DNA from: Rhabdornis inornatus
Taxonomy: Eukaryota > Chordata > Aves > Passeriformes > Rhabdornithidae
Direction of reading: 5' to 3'
Length of the DNA stretch: 64,000 bases
Assembly: GCA_013397075.1 (NCBI GenBank)
Contig: VWZS01002957.1
Location: 186,968-250,967, forward strand
In this document: positions 45,004 through 58,533 of the stretch, piece by piece
Position numbering within the stretch: the stretch's first letter is position 1
Layout of the letters: each line of letters begins with the position of its first letter
Notes under the pieces: generated by a model
The model's input: only the letters and a program-made list of their open reading frames with translations
The model's database searches: none
What the model was told of the DNA's origin: nothing
Made by a program: the position numbers and the translations under genes

Positions 45004-48000
45004 GGACACTGCCTCCAGCTCTTCCTGCATCTCAGTCCTGCTCTTCAGCTGGCTTTGGCTCATTCCCCATGGGAGATGAACCACTTCAGTGGTCCCCTCT
45101 CCTCCTGGACCTAAGTCAGAGTCAGAATACACTCCCACAGCTCTGGAGCAGCCCCCGGCATTCCATGGCTTTCCACAGGGCAATGCTGCCCAGGGTGCTG
45201 CCACACCAACCATCCTCAGAGGAGTGCAGAACATGCCAGGAGACCTGTTCTGAGAGATTTGGAATCTTCAGAAAGTGGTGAGGCAAGCCCAAGGAGGCTG
45301 GAGAACATCCGTGAGAGGAGGTTTGCTGCAAGGGACAGAGCAGCACGTGAGGAAAGCTCCTGACCTACCCTTCAATTCTGGGCAAGGCTGGCTCACATCC
45401 TGTGGGATGTCTCTGCCTCAGACACAAACCCTGTAAGGATGCTGGAGCTTTTCAGTGATGCCAAAGTGCTGCTTTCCTGGGGCTCAGCCCCTTTCCAGAG
45501 GCACCCGTGGGTGGAACAGCCAGAGTCTGGCTGCTGGACGTCAGAAGACAGGACTCAAGAACCACATGGCTGAAGGGTCATTTCCCCTTCTCAGGGGTCT
45601 TTATTAAGGTCCCATCCAAGAACATCCTCCCCATGACCACGGGAACTGACAGCCCACCCCTGAGTCTGGTGTAAATCACTTTGGCCACACCCAACTCCAA
45701 TGCCCCAACAGCATCATGCAAAGCCAAAGAGGAACATGAGTGATTTGTGGTGCCTGGCTGCAAACTGCAATAAGAACCTTTAAAACATGCCTTCCATCCC
45801 CACCAGCTGAAGAATCCCTCACTCAGGCAGGCAGCAGACTGCTCATGCATAATTTAAGAGCCTCATCCAGTTTCCAGCAAGTCCATGAGAAATCTTCTAC
45901 AAACCTTAATGTCAGGTGAATGGTGCCACAGGGAGCAGCTGCTGCTGGGGGCAAAGGGAGCCTGGCAAGGTGAGCCGAGCTACACATTTAAAGTAAAAGC
46001 TGCAAAAAATAAAAATTAAACCAAATAATTCTAGAGAAGAAACAGAAAAATTATTTCCAAGGATTATAGCTTTGTGTTTCAAGTGACTGAAGGGTTTTTT
46101 ACATCATTGCAGGACTTCTGGAGGGGAGTAGTGGCACAGCTGAGTGAGGATGCTCAGTGCAGGGATGCTGCTGGACTGAGAATCTCCAGGAAATTTGTGA
46201 AAAAGGTAAAGATGCTTGTGCCACTCAGATCACACCAAAATCAACCTCAACCATCAGGGTTTGGCTGCTTTTCCTAATTAAAAAACGAAACCAAGAAACC
46301 CACACAAAGCCAACCCACCAACAAAGAAAAAAGAGCAAAAAGAGAACCGAAGTCAGAAGCTTTTTTATCCCAGTTACAGTATTAATTTGAAGGAGGGGAA
46401 TGAGGAGGAAGGGGAACAGAACAATTTCCTGGCACATCAAGTGGCTGTTTTCTGCCAAGGAGAATTCTGCCTTCTCACTGCACTGCCCAGGCACTCAGTG
46501 CTGCCCCTGCACTCTCAGATCCTACCTTGAACCCCAACATTTGCCAGGGCTCAGCCAATTTAACACACCAGGCTTCCTGCCGAGCAGACAGCTTTGATAA
46601 CACATTTTAAAGGCTCAAAAAGGAGAAAATGCCACTTAGGGCACTTTCCCTTCTCTTTGCTGGGGACACCAGGCCTGTTTCTCTGGCAGGGACTCCCAGG
46701 TACTGGTTTTTAAGAACCACTGCCAGGCTGGAACTTCAATCATCTCAGACACATCTGTGCAATAATCTCTGTGTAAGTCCACACCTGTTTGAGCAAATCA
46801 GCCCTCAGATCCCTCAAATATTTCAATATCTTCTTGGATTTGGGTTTCTCACAAGCCTAAGGAAATCAAATCCTTCAGGAGCACGTCAGCTTTGCCTTCC
46901 TCCAGCGTTTGTCTCACAAAGCAGGAGGAGATGCTTGGCCTAATTCCACTTTTATACCATTCCATCCCACATCTCATTTGCAAAAGCTCGCAGCAGCGCT
47001 TGAAAAATTCCATCAAAGAAAAAGATACGCAGTGTTTCACATATTAATTTGTATATTAAAGTGGAAAACGAAACCCTTCTTGCCTCATGGCTTGACTGAG
47101 AGCAAGCTTATGCCACGCTAGCAATTAACTACTCATTTCCAAAAGGAGCAACAAGTCCTCCCCAGCATCTCTGAGTGTATTTCTACCTCACAGATCCAAC
47201 TACGGACACAGATATCTCATTGAACTCACTTTTGTGATGATAAAGTGTTTTTAAGGAAAAACACATTTCAAGCAAGCAAGGCTGCATTAAATTATCCACA
47301 GCTCTCCCAAATATCCCTCAGTGAGCAGCTCTCTCCTTGCAGGAGAGCTCACCCCAGGCAGGATTGGGAGGGGATGATCTGGAACAGTTAAATCAGGCAC
47401 TTCCAGACCTCATGAGCTCCTCCAAATCCAACAGAAGCTCACCCAAGTGATCTCTGACCTTGGCCTTGGGGTAAACCCACAATTTGTGTGCAGAAGTCTG
47501 CATGGACAGCCAGCACAAGGCACTGAATATTGTGCTGTAAATTCAAGTTCACTGCACACGTCTGAACTGCTCTGCAAAAAGCAGGAGGTATAGCAGGCCC
47601 ACCTGGACAGGTAAAAACCAGCAAACAAGGGAGACATTCACCAAGGACAACACTGATTTTCTTGTGTTCCCAAAAGAAAAGGGAATTTCAGCCCACAGCA
47701 GCCTGTGAATGTACCTGGAAATTGCATCCCCATCAGAAAGAAAATTATTTCAAAGCTTATTTCTTAAATATAGTGCAGATTTAGGTGTTGGCCACATTTT
47801 TTACTGTAATACACTATGGAAAGATTCCTGCAAGGCATATTAGAAGTGTTTGCCCGGGTTTTATTGCTAAAAAATATGATTTAAACAAAAGCAACAGAGA
47901 AAATTGAAAGGTTATTGAGGACATCTGAGTCTTGAGTATTAGTTTGCTTACACAATTTCTGGCATATTTTCATTTTCTTAATCTTATTGAAAAAACAGTA

Positions 48001-49164
48001 AACACATTTCAGGTAACAGCTTTTCCTATGGAATTACAGCTGTTCCTTCACTACAAAAAATAGGACCTTTAGATATAATTAGAAACATTATTACTAGCAT
48101 TCTTGTATTCATAATGAAAGTGCTAACATTAAGATTTAAAATTTTCATTCTACTGTTTACTAGCTGTTCTACATGACTAATAACTTCAATTTTCTACATA
48201 AAGCACAGCAACTCTGGGCTCTTCATGCACCATGCTCAGCTTCAGTATCATGAACATGATTTCTTGAAAAGAAAAATACAATAAACGGTGCTCAAAAAAC
48301 CCCCCCAACCCATCAATATTCCCACCATGTAAATATTAAAGAAAAAAGAACTCTTTTGAGACATATTAGAAACCTTAATGAGTGGAAATAAAAATATGTT
48401 ATTCACCCAGTTCCATACGGAACCGCCTAAAGTATCAAAACCATCCGACCCTCTAATGCCAGGACATCCCACCCAGATCGTTCCCAAATCCCAGCCCACC
48501 TCCCATGGCTACAATAGCAATTCTTTCCACTTTGCAGAAAATGGGACAAAGCAGGGGGGAAAGGGCTGGTACAGCCCTTGTACGAAATGACACTAAAAAG
48601 CCATTTCACATATTCCAGCACCAGTCTTCCCCCATCTACTCAGCATTTCAAAGTGGGAGCTGCTGTGCTGTGATGTTTTCAGACTGCACTTTTCAAAGCA
48701 GCAAATCTGTGTTTCTACAAGCAGGAGCTTGCACTGAACCAGGTTCTTCACCAAGGCAGAAATACATTTCCCCCCTCCCAAACCCAGTTATATAACAGGA
48801 CACCAACCTGCAGCATCAGTCTTACTGACTTGACAGAGATCTCTGGGATCCTGAGATGGGAATTAATTACTCACAAACAAGTCCTCATTAACTAAAGCCA
48901 TTATTACCCACTTACACTGCAGAGCTGAGGTTTAATAAGCAGTGTAAGCAATGCAACTGGAAAATTACTGGGAGATAGCTCAACTCTGAGAGCTGCTTCC
49001 AGAGCCAGCGCAGCTCCTGGCAATACACACACATTAAGGGAGCTTTTCCCAAATCCACCCCACTGAGGCCTGCAAAGGCACTTCCACAACAAGGATTTCT
49101 CACTCAATGGAAAATCAGAACGAGTTCTCTGCAATAAAATAATTACAAAGATCTCAAATGCACC
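45004..49164. other. Unique non-coding sequence
   Basis: No gene recognised. The part 45020-45560 is moderately G+C-rich with no match I can name. The part 47720-48200 is strongly AT-rich. A short C7 run occurs near 48300. Confidence 0.5.
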
Positions 49165-49256
49165 TCTGTGCCCTGAGCAACCTGGTCTAGGGAAGGTGTC
49201 CCTGCCCATGGCAGAAGGGTTGGAAGGAGATGAGCTTTGATCCCAAACTAGTCTGG
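49165..49256 (+). mobile_element. CR1 LINE 3'-end fragment, short
   Basis: TGAGCAACCTGGTCTAGGGA, AGGTGTCCCTGCCCATGGCA and GGAGATGAGCTTTGATCCC, then AACTAGTCTGGGAG, follow the same block order as the copy at 12798. About 90 bp remain and the tip is degraded. Confidence 0.8.
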
Positions 49257-49856
49257 GAGTACAACTCAGGAAACAGCAAGAAAGACTTATTTAATGATTT
49301 CTGACTCTAGGTGGTAAATACTCATTCCAAATCTCCAAACTGCCAGCTTTGAAATTTAGTGTTATTAATTAGCAACTATCACACAACAGACAGGGAAAGA
49401 GGGGCAGATCCCAGTGCTGGATAACCCTCTTTCCACGGCACAGAGAGCCAGCATTGTTCCATTATTCATCAGAAGGTGCTGAGGAACACAGGGTGTGATA
49501 TTTAATCAAGCAGCAAGCTTCTAAAAATATTTTCAGTTCTATTTATTGGGAACTTGTCTCTATTTTTTTCCTGTGTATAAACTAGTTGCATGGCAAGGTG
49601 CAACACAAGCCTGCAGCCAGTGTCATAAACATGCCAAGGAGGAAGAAAAAGCTCAGAGCAATCATTTATGTGGCAGAAATCCCACAACCTTTAGTAGGGA
49701 AAGGAGCTCTTTATCCAAACATATTCCCTGGGAAAAGAAGAAAGTGAGATTCCCTGCCCTGCCCCATCTGTGCCCTCCACAACCTTCACTGATGTTCTCC
49801 CTTCCCACGGCTCATCCCTGGAAGGCCCATCCCCAGCAAAAAGATGGAATTACGGA
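49257..49856. other. Unique non-coding sequence
   Basis: Nothing recognised. The 131-codon plus-strand frame (49546-49941) runs into the next CR1 fragment and shows no family. Confidence 0.45.
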
Positions 49857-49945
49857 ATGCAGGACTCTGAGATATCCTGGAAGAGACCCACAAGGATCAC
49901 CGAGTCCAGCTCCTGGCCCATTTCAAGAACCCCAGCACTAATTAG
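49857..49945 (-). mobile_element. CR1 LINE 3'-end fragment, minus orientation, second end type
   Basis: GAGATATCCTGGAAGAGACC, CACAAGGATCACCGAGTCCA and GCTCCTGGCCCATTTCAAGA are the reverse complement of the CR1 end seen at 40269 and 58461. It is truncated after about 90 bp. Confidence 0.82.
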
Positions 49946-50229
49946 GACACTGGTTCAACACCAGGATAAACTTTAGCCTCTGCTTCCTCCCAGCAGGTCA
50001 ATACAGGCACTCCATGGCCTGGGCTGAGCCTCTGTGCAAGCAGCACTCTGAAAATGGGAGCTGGCAAGCTGAAAGGGACCACGTTCATTTCTGGAGGTAT
50101 TTTAATCTAATTAGGAGTCTGAAGAGTCACCCTTGTGTGTTTTGTGACAGCACTTTGGGATGCCAATTAGTGAAGGCACACAGGAGAAATTGATTCCTGA
50201 GCAAAGTCAACGCTGAAGGCGTGCAAAAG

Positions 50230-50268
50230 GTGGGGGGGCAAGAGGAGGGAAGAAGGCAGGGGGGGAAT
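50230..50268 (+). repeat. G-rich purine tract, possible G-quadruplex
   Basis: The plus strand reads GTGGGGGGGC, AAGAGGAGGGAAGAAGG and CAGGGGGGGAA in sequence. There are two G7 runs and one GGG run within about 40 bases, enough for a quadruplex if one G7 run is shared between two strands. No gene lies next to it. Confidence 0.55.
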
Positions 50269-52189
50269 ATGCATCTCCAGCCTTAAGTAAGACCAGAAGG
50301 AAATCAGGCAGTGATAGGGATAGAGCTGTCACCTGCCAGCAGCTCCTATAGACCCTGAGACAGGTTTCTGAAACCCTCAAAGCAGTATCAACACAGTAAC
50401 TTGAGCAAAACCAGATAAGAAGGAAGGCTTGCATCGTACTCCAACTTATTTCTCAAAATAAACAGAAAACCCAGCAGAACACTGGTGATAAATCATTCTG
50501 CTGTACATCCAAAGCACCCCTGCTTCCCCAAAAACCACCCACGGTGAACTCACAGCGAGCAGCCAGGAGTGCTTTTAACACAAGAGTCCTAAAAGGCAGA
50601 CATGACAAAACCTGATTATCAAGAAGAAGCTGAGCTCCTGCCCCAGCACAGGTGCTGGGTATTTCTAATAACAAACCATCAGAAAAATCAGAGACCATTT
50701 CAAACACAGAGAGGAGCAGTCAGGGCAGGTTTTCAGCCTGCACATCCAGATGATCCCTCATAACTAATCACAAGAACAGGGACTGAAAAGGGACAACAAG
50801 CTTCCAGCCAAGGTACAGCAAGGGGGAAGAAGCATTTTATAAAATGCTATTACAATTCAGAAATAAATAGACATTATTTTATTATCTAATAACATATAGA
50901 ACATATTTAACATATACATATGTTAAGCATATGTAACGCAGCTAAAGCTGTACACTCCTAGATATCCAATTGATGATCCCAGGGATTTATTTTTGAAGAG
51001 ATCTCCTTAGGGATCTACAAATCCCTTCATTTTTAGGCTAATGCCACCTCTCCTCTTGGCTTCAGACACCCAGAGCTGCTTGCAAGTGGCCACCTGAGCC
51101 TCCACAGACACTTGGAAGATGCTTAATTTTTACTTAATGTTTACATCTAATGAGAAATAGGGAGAAAGAATAAGACACTTCCAAGAAATAAATTCTGGCT
51201 TGTTTTTTAGTCAGTTTCTGAAGCTGTTTCTAAGCCAGTTTAAAGCACACAAAGTGGCAGTGAATGAATTTTTGCTGCACAGTGCCCTTTAAGAGTGAGG
51301 AACATCCATTATGAAACTATAAAAAGCAGCAATAGCGAACTCTATGTCAAACACTTGACATAGATAAAATATATCAAAATACCCACTTAGTATCAGCATA
51401 ACAGACAAAAGTGTCCACAAAAGCAGAAATTTGCTCTGTGTTAGGAATACTTGCCCTTATTTCAATGGCAAGTCTCACTAACAGCAAAGCCTCTTGTGTG
51501 CCCTTGTTGAGTATTTGTGACACTGCAGTCCTTCCTTCCTGTAATGAGAAGAAAGGTGAGTTGGGAATGGGATTTAAGTGCAGTTCAGTAAATATCTGGC
51601 AGCAGGCTGCTGTTCCTGATGCATTACACATCATCACTTCACACCACAGCTCCTCGGAGACTGTTTGGTCAGGACTGTCGAGGGACACACTTTGGAAGGG
51701 AATTCCTAATGAGCAACTGCATTCCAGCATTCACATCCATCTGCTTTCACTAACCTTACAAAGGAGATGATTTATTCATCATAAAGATATTAAAATGCAC
51801 TAAGCCTTCTCTTATCTCGAGGTATTTGTCATTGTTTTGTACAGAAAATGGCACTTAGGAGGCTGTTTGAAGTCACAGTCACTTCTGTTTAATTACAGTT
51901 TGCAGTTAATTGGCTCCTAGGGGAGAGACTCAAAGGGACTGTGGCTGAACCAGGGCTCTGAGAGTCCACAGGTCTCACCCCAAGAACTGGCAGGTGAAAT
52001 CCCACTTTCCCTCTGCCCTTCCCTTGTGCTTGGTTAGCTCCAGCAGCTCCTGCCCTGAGCAGAGCCCCGAGCTGGGTCACAGCCCCCAGTGCTGCTCACA
52101 CAGTCTCCCTGCCCACAGGAATCCCAGGGCAAAATTCTTAACAGAATTCCTAGTTAAGATTAGATAAAACCAGCTCACCAAAACTTTGA
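50269..52189. other. Unique non-coding sequence
   Basis: No gene recognised. The part 50865-50935 is AT-rich with ACATAT and CATATGT repeats. Frames of 118-119 codons on opposite strands at 51374-51770 are each other's shadows, with no domain. Confidence 0.5.
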
Positions 52190-52438
52190 ATCACAGAGTG
52201 GTTTGAGGTTGGAGGGACCTTAAAGCTCATTTTGTTCCGGGGCCAGGGAAACCAAACCCCATCCAGCCTGGCCTTGGGCACTGCCAGGGATCCAGGGGCA
52301 GCCACAGCTGCTCTGGGCACCCTGTGCCAGGGCCTGCCCACCCTCCCAGGGAGGAATTCCTTCCCAGTACCCCATCTAAATCTCTCCTCTTTCACCTTAA
52401 AGCCAACCCCCCTTGTCCTAACCATATTCTGTGGTCCT
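52190..52438 (-). mobile_element. CR1 LINE fragment, minus orientation
   Basis: AATCACAGAGTGGTTTGAGG and TTGGAGGGACCTTAAAGCTC open the inverted 3' end. Then come CCAGCCTGGCCTTGGGCACT, GCCAGGGATCCAGGGGCAGC, CACAGCTGCTCTGGGCACCC, TGCCCACCCTCCCAGGGAGG and AATTCCTTCCCAGTACCCCA, ending in TTTCACCTTAAAGCCAACCC. This is the inverse of the copies at 10048, 30838 and 44815. The 91-codon minus-strand and 100-codon plus-strand frames derive from it. Confidence 0.93.
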
Positions 52439-55400
52439 CAGGGGGACCGAGCTGATGTGGAAGCTGAAGTCATCTGGTTATCAATAGCCATCAATGCCAA
52501 GTTTATAATTTCCTGCCAGTTTGCTTTTCTCTGAACATTTTCCCATCTTCCCACCATGGACACCCTGCACTATTTCACGCTCTACTTATCCCTCTAAGTA
52601 CAGGCATCTTTCATTATCATAGATATCGAGGTAATAGAATGCTGATATTCTGTGCTATCTTCTTTCCACATATCAGCCCAGTAAAATACCTCTTCTGGAG
52701 ATCTAGTTTAAAAACCCTATTCATTTAATGTTCACACACACACACGCACAGAAAAAAATCAGTGTTCATCTTTTCTTCCTAATTCAAAGTATTTTCTGTT
52801 TTGTCCAATCAGTTTTTCTGCTTACTATGGCCCCAGTTTAATCACTTGGTTAAATTATTGATTAATCAGCTGAATCACAGATATTTCACAGCACAGGACC
52901 CTCCAACAGGATATTCCCAGCACTCCAGGGCAGAGCAAATCTTCAAATGATTCATTAATAGCTTTTTAGATTCAGCTGTGAGTTCAGGGACAGAGAAAAA
53001 ATAAATTGGAAAGAATATTGGAATTCTTGCCCCGTTGCTGCTCTGGTGGAGCTGTGGAACAGCTTATCCCTCCCTGCCCTTCACACTGCTCTGCCACCTC
53101 TGCTTTGTCCCCAGCCTGCAATCCCACCCTCTCTAAACCTATGAATGCCCAGAGCATATGGAAAAATGTACTGAGATTACTGGTAATTCTGTGGCTTTGA
53201 AGCAATTATACTTGAGGAGACAGAAGGGCTACAAACACCTGTTTTAAAATTACTGTCCTAAAAATCAGCTCCACTCTCTTCTCACAGCCAGTTCATCCCA
53301 AGTGCCCAAAGCAATATGGAGCTTCAAGATCCTTTGGTTCTGATAGCAAGAGACTATCCCAACTACGGTGCTAAGCTTTTTTCCAAACTAAAAAAACCCA
53401 GAAGCCAACCACAAATCAACCCAGAAACAAGAAGTCTGTCCTAACAGATCTACAGGGAGAATCTTCCCCAACACTGTGCTCCCACCTCCAGGGAGCTGCA
53501 GGAACAAAAACCCTAAATAACTGGTATTTCCAGCTATTATAGACTCCCTGGATTAATTCTGCTGCTTTTCTACCCTTCAAGGTGGTACAAGCCATTTTTA
53601 ATCCAGATCCAGCCACATGAATCACCCTACAAAACCCCAAGCAGGTCATTCCAACTCCATTAACTGGCATCCCAAGTTCTTCCTTAAGCTTTTCACAATA
53701 ATGAAGACACAGAAAACCAATTTCTTGGGCTAATGTTTCTGTGGGGTTTTTATTTTTTTTCTTCCCTCTTTCAATTTCTACAACTTTTAGAATCAATACT
53801 TTTTCTCAAGGAGAACAGCTGTTAAAAGTGTGAGTGCTGAGCTCTATCTGCCTGTGAGGTGGTTCTCTTGAACAGAGCATTTCTGAGTGTTTGGCTGATG
53901 GTTCCTGTCAGTGCTGTTCACATTTGCAAGTGCTTGTGTGCAAGACAAAGTGAACAAAGCCTGATAGAAAAACCATTCTGTTTTCAATAGAAATTACTGA
54001 GTAAGGTGGTACAACAACACTTTAAAGAAATATTCTAAATCTGGAAACCTAAAAATATCTCTCCGCTCTAAGAAGTCTCAACCATTCAAACCCTTCTGCT
54101 TTCATTTCCTGGTGCTCCAAAAAGCAAATCCACATCACACCATCTCTCAACACCCCAGTTTTCATCTGGACTTTCACCAGCAGTTCATTTAAGCATCACT
54201 TCAGTGCACATTGAGTTTTAATGTGAAAGGTGCTGTGTGTGCACAGCAACTGAAGGGTAAGAGCTCTACAACTCCATTTTTTAAACTTGTACCTCCCCAA
54301 AAATGAGCATAAATGACAAGCTTCTGTTTCCTAATGAGAACTGTGTACAGCTGCATGGGATTCGTGTGGCTTGGACAGATGTTCGACCTTCACCAGACAG
54401 GCAGAAGCTCATTTGCTTTTCTAATGCTACAGGAAAACAAAGATGCTCCAGCCAGAGATCCCACATCACTTGGTGAATTTATAGAAGGAAGGATGAGTTT
54501 AATTGGAAAGAGCCCATGGGGGTCAGTGCTGACTGTCCACTGCTTAGTTCTTACATTTAAGAGGAAATTTCACACTCTGCTCTACAGTTAGGAGAAAGGA
54601 AGCCAAAGCCAGAGCTCAGGATTTATCTGGGAGGAGTCAGAAATTAAAACTCTTTTGCAGATCTGGTTAAGGGCACTTATTTTCCACTTGCATAATTTTA
54701 TTCCCTAATATTGTCCACTTGTAGCTGGCACTGAGAACAGACAAGTTTCAGGAATCACACTGTCCTTTCTGAATAAAGAACCAGTAATTAATTTGCAGTC
54801 TTATTCTATCTTTCCACCCTACTTCTATTGTTAATTATCTGCTGCCTAATAGCCTCCTACATCCTTTCAAGGAGTAGATCTCAATTTTGCCAATGGCTAA
54901 GTGCAAAAAAAAATTAAGAAATAATCAGCTTTTATGATTTTCATCTAATCCTACACCTTTAGGATTGACCTGTTCTGGATGAGAAACAGTGCCAGGATGT
55001 TTGGCCTCCAAGTGCTAATTAAAAAGCTCATTACTGAACCCCATTAAAGAGCTCCATAAAAGCCTCAGTCTGGGAGTGAGAGGTGAGGGAGGGCAGTGCT
55101 GGGGAGGACTCAAAAGCCCCTCGTGTTTGTGTGGAAGCACCTCCCTGGTTAATTTTGTACACGTGGAAGCTGATCCCACCCAACCCTACAGGATGGGCTG
55201 TGGGATTTGGGGGGTTACTTTAGGTTGTAGTTTAATGTAAATTAGATTTGGGGTCACTCTTGGAGGCCACAAGGTAAAGCAGGACTTACTGGGCACAGTG
55301 AGAAAAGTGTTCAGGATTCAGCAGCACTAAAACTAAAACACATCTGGGAAATCTCTGCATTCAAACACTGCCATCCCAGAGGCTGAAGGTAAGCAGGACA

Positions 55401-58400
55401 ATCCTGCATCTCCTACATGAGGTCTGTAAGTCTGTCTGTCAACAACCTCCCCAAAATATAGACACAAAATAATGAGGTGAAGAGTAACCCTTGAGCCTTT
55501 CCTCTGGCCTCTCCAGCCTGCCTTGCTCATGTTGACACTGCTGCTACTACAAAATGAATTCAAATAAAAAGGAAAAAAAATATGTTAAAGCTCCCACTCC
55601 TTTTGCCTACACAGTTCCACTAACAAGCACATACATATGTCTGCATCTGCTGTGGAGCTGAGACAGGAAATTAGAAAAATATTCTTTTCAGTGTGATTAA
55701 GATACATGGAGTAATACGTATTTAAATGCCTTAAGAATTCTCAAAAACTTCTTGGAGTCCTTTAAATACTTAAGTCATTATCTATATTTAACACTGACAT
55801 AAAACAGGACTGCTTCTCACCAGGACTTAAATCAACTATTTCTTATGAATCTGGATTTGGAAAAGTGACTTCTTTGACTTTCAAATAAAGGTGAATCTCC
55901 CAAAGAGATCAGTTGAGACCATAAAGGGAGCTGTGTTTGTGTTACCAGTTTTAGGTGCTTTCCTTGGTTCCTCTTCAGCATCCCAAAGCAACCCCCAGCA
56001 TTTCCCTCCCCTGCAATGTGCCCACCCCTCAGTGATGAGGCCTTTTTCCAGACACCCTTCTGTGTTTCTCCAAGGTCTGTCAGCCAGGCAGTTAAATGGT
56101 TCTGATACCCAAATCCAGCAGTGCCAGCTAACTCACAACTAAATTATTTGTGGAAGTGCAGCACATTTAGAGCCATGGGATTACCAGTTCCATTGCAGTG
56201 AGCATGCACAGTTCTTGAAAGACCAAGGCTTATTTACAATAGATGAAGTGCACAATCAAAGCAAGGCTCAAACACCTTCCTGTCATTTCCTGGGTGCTCT
56301 TTAATCCTCTGTGGCCGTGCTCTGAAAGGCTGCTGTCCCCTCTGCAGTGGCACACGTTGGGCAGGAGGTGATTGACCAGCAGCACCTTTCCAAGCAGCTC
56401 CTTTCAAAACCAATGGCAGCAGAAGGAGATCATGACAAAAAATCAAGAGCTGCAACAGCCCCGGCAGGGCAGGCTTATCTCAGTACAGCACAGCACATAA
56501 TAAATGACAATGGGTGAGCTGCAATCCTCATCTTCATTGCAGAGTGGAAACTTCCCTCCATTTATGCATCAAAGCAGAAGGGTTATGAGGAGGCCAGTGG
56601 CTGAAATGAATTCTTGCTGGATTTCTGATATCTACTTGAGCACAAAGGGATTGTTTATACCCAAAACAGAATCGTGGTAAGCCATCTTAATTCATGCACA
56701 CGATGGGTTTGCAGCACCCAGAAAGGAAGGGTGTGATTGATTCGAGTTCAAGGTTCATTTTAATGAGCAATACACTCCAATCTTTACCACTTCTAAACTT
56801 TTAAACATCAAATTTACTTTGTACAATAAACAAAAATAAGTGAAGAAATTTCAAGCCTGAGGATACCCAGAGAACATTTGCTAACTGTGCTCTTGGAACA
56901 CTTCAAAACCTGGCTCATCACTTCTGCACCACACACAAGGCAGGCGAAATAAAACTTGACCAGGAGCAAGTCAGTTCCTACTTATCTTCTACAGACTCAT
57001 TGTATGGTAAATGTACATAATATTTCCTGCAGCTCTATTAATTCTAGCTCCAATCTCTATTTTTGTGTACAGATACTGCTACTTGAATTAAAATTCAGAG
57101 TAGGAAACCTTATTCCCCTGGTACAGTTAATTATTATAAATAAATTACAGGGGTATCCCAAGTAATGTGTTTGATTTAATCAACGAAAAGTTAATGAGGC
57201 CGAATTCATGCAGAAGTTAGGCAAGACTAAGCTGACAGGGATTTAAAGACCTGCTCATCTCCTGAGACTGCAGGATCAATGTGGGATTTGAGAAGTGAGG
57301 GCATCCATTATGGAGACAAGGGAAAGACTTTCTGCTCCTCTCCTCCAGAGAAAACAGCTCAGGACGGGGCAAAGCAGGGAGGCAATAAAGGTTACAGCTT
57401 CCACTCAGGAAGTTTCACTAAGGAACTCATAGTTTACAGCCTTCACTGAGCTTTAGTAACCAGGAATCTCCAGCAAAGCCTTTCTTTTACTGCCTTCTGC
57501 TCATCTTTGAGAAGGGGCAAAATCAACAGCTTCACTTAAAAACCCTGTTACAACAACACTGGCATAATTTGAAATCAATACAATATTTGGCAGCTACAGT
57601 CACAAATACAAATGAAGCTTTACTCTTGACTCCAAGTATTTATAATGCATTTTGTGGTAACCTGAAATTTCCTTCTTTTTGTCTTTATGTTTTTATTCAC
57701 TGTTTTCAGCTTCCCCAACACACAGTTTGCTCACTTCATCTTCTATTTATTGACAATTGCACTTACTGGAACACTTCCAAAAGCATCGTTAAAACAGCTC
57801 AGAAAAGGAACTAGATACCTGAATCATGGTTAATTCCTAACCCAGGGACTATTCTTGAGTTACATGGAGGCATAAAACTACAGATACAGATTAGGAAAGC
57901 AAAAAATACACAAGAGTCTTAAAAGTTATCAGATGATTTTCACAGATCTATATTTTTGCTGCATATTTTCCTGTTGGATGGAATTAATCTAACCATGACC
58001 ACCTACATAAAGCAATGAGAGCAGGAAAAAAAACAGGGAAGTTCTGCCTTTTATTTAAGTCATCAGTGTGCAGAACACTACAGGAAAATTGCTTTAGCTT
58101 CAAGTCCTATCTATAAATGTCTCATACATGAATTCTTTTCAAAGAAACAAATTATGTGCAAGGAAGCAGGGACTTTTTTTCCACCAGTGCATAGAGGCAA
58201 CTCCTCAATAGAAGTGCCTGTCTCCTGATCCCAGCAGTTTGCACATGGATTTCCAATAGCTGGTGCAGACTATTTTCCATGTTCTGCAGAGAAAATTATG
58301 CTGGTTAATTCTGTTCCTGAAGTCAGGTTTTATTCCTGTACTCACAGAGCTCTGTGAAAAATGCTGCATCTCTGTTACAAATAAATAAATAGAGTAACTA

Positions 58401-58459
58401 CTTTAAACCCATAAGAGAGCTTCAGACCATACCCTGTCCTTCCCTGGAACTCTGCCACA
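52439..58459. other. Unique non-coding sequence
   Basis: No gene recognised in 6 kb. A short CA repeat lies at 52733-52748. The part 53416-53796 has a 126-codon minus-strand frame without a recognisable family. Several AT-rich parts occur (54650-54960, 55550-55900, 56990-57200). Confidence 0.5.
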
Positions 58460-58533
58460 GCTACAGTAGGGATGGAGTTGGACTGTGAGATCCGCGTGGG
58501 TCCCTTCCAACTCAGGATATTCTGTGATCCCAG
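58460..58533 (+). mobile_element. CR1 LINE 3'-terminal fragment, second end type
   Basis: GTAGGGATGGAGTTGGACTG, GAGATCCGCGTGGGTCCCTT and CCAACTCAGGATATTCTGTG, then ATCC, match the end seen at 40269 and, inverted, at 49857. It keeps the 3' ATTCTGTGAT tail. Confidence 0.87.

Noticed and set aside
44631..45281. 216-codon plus-strand frame and 179-codon minus-strand frame
   Set aside because: Both include the CR1 copy at 44815-45003 and overlap each other. There is no recognisable domain.
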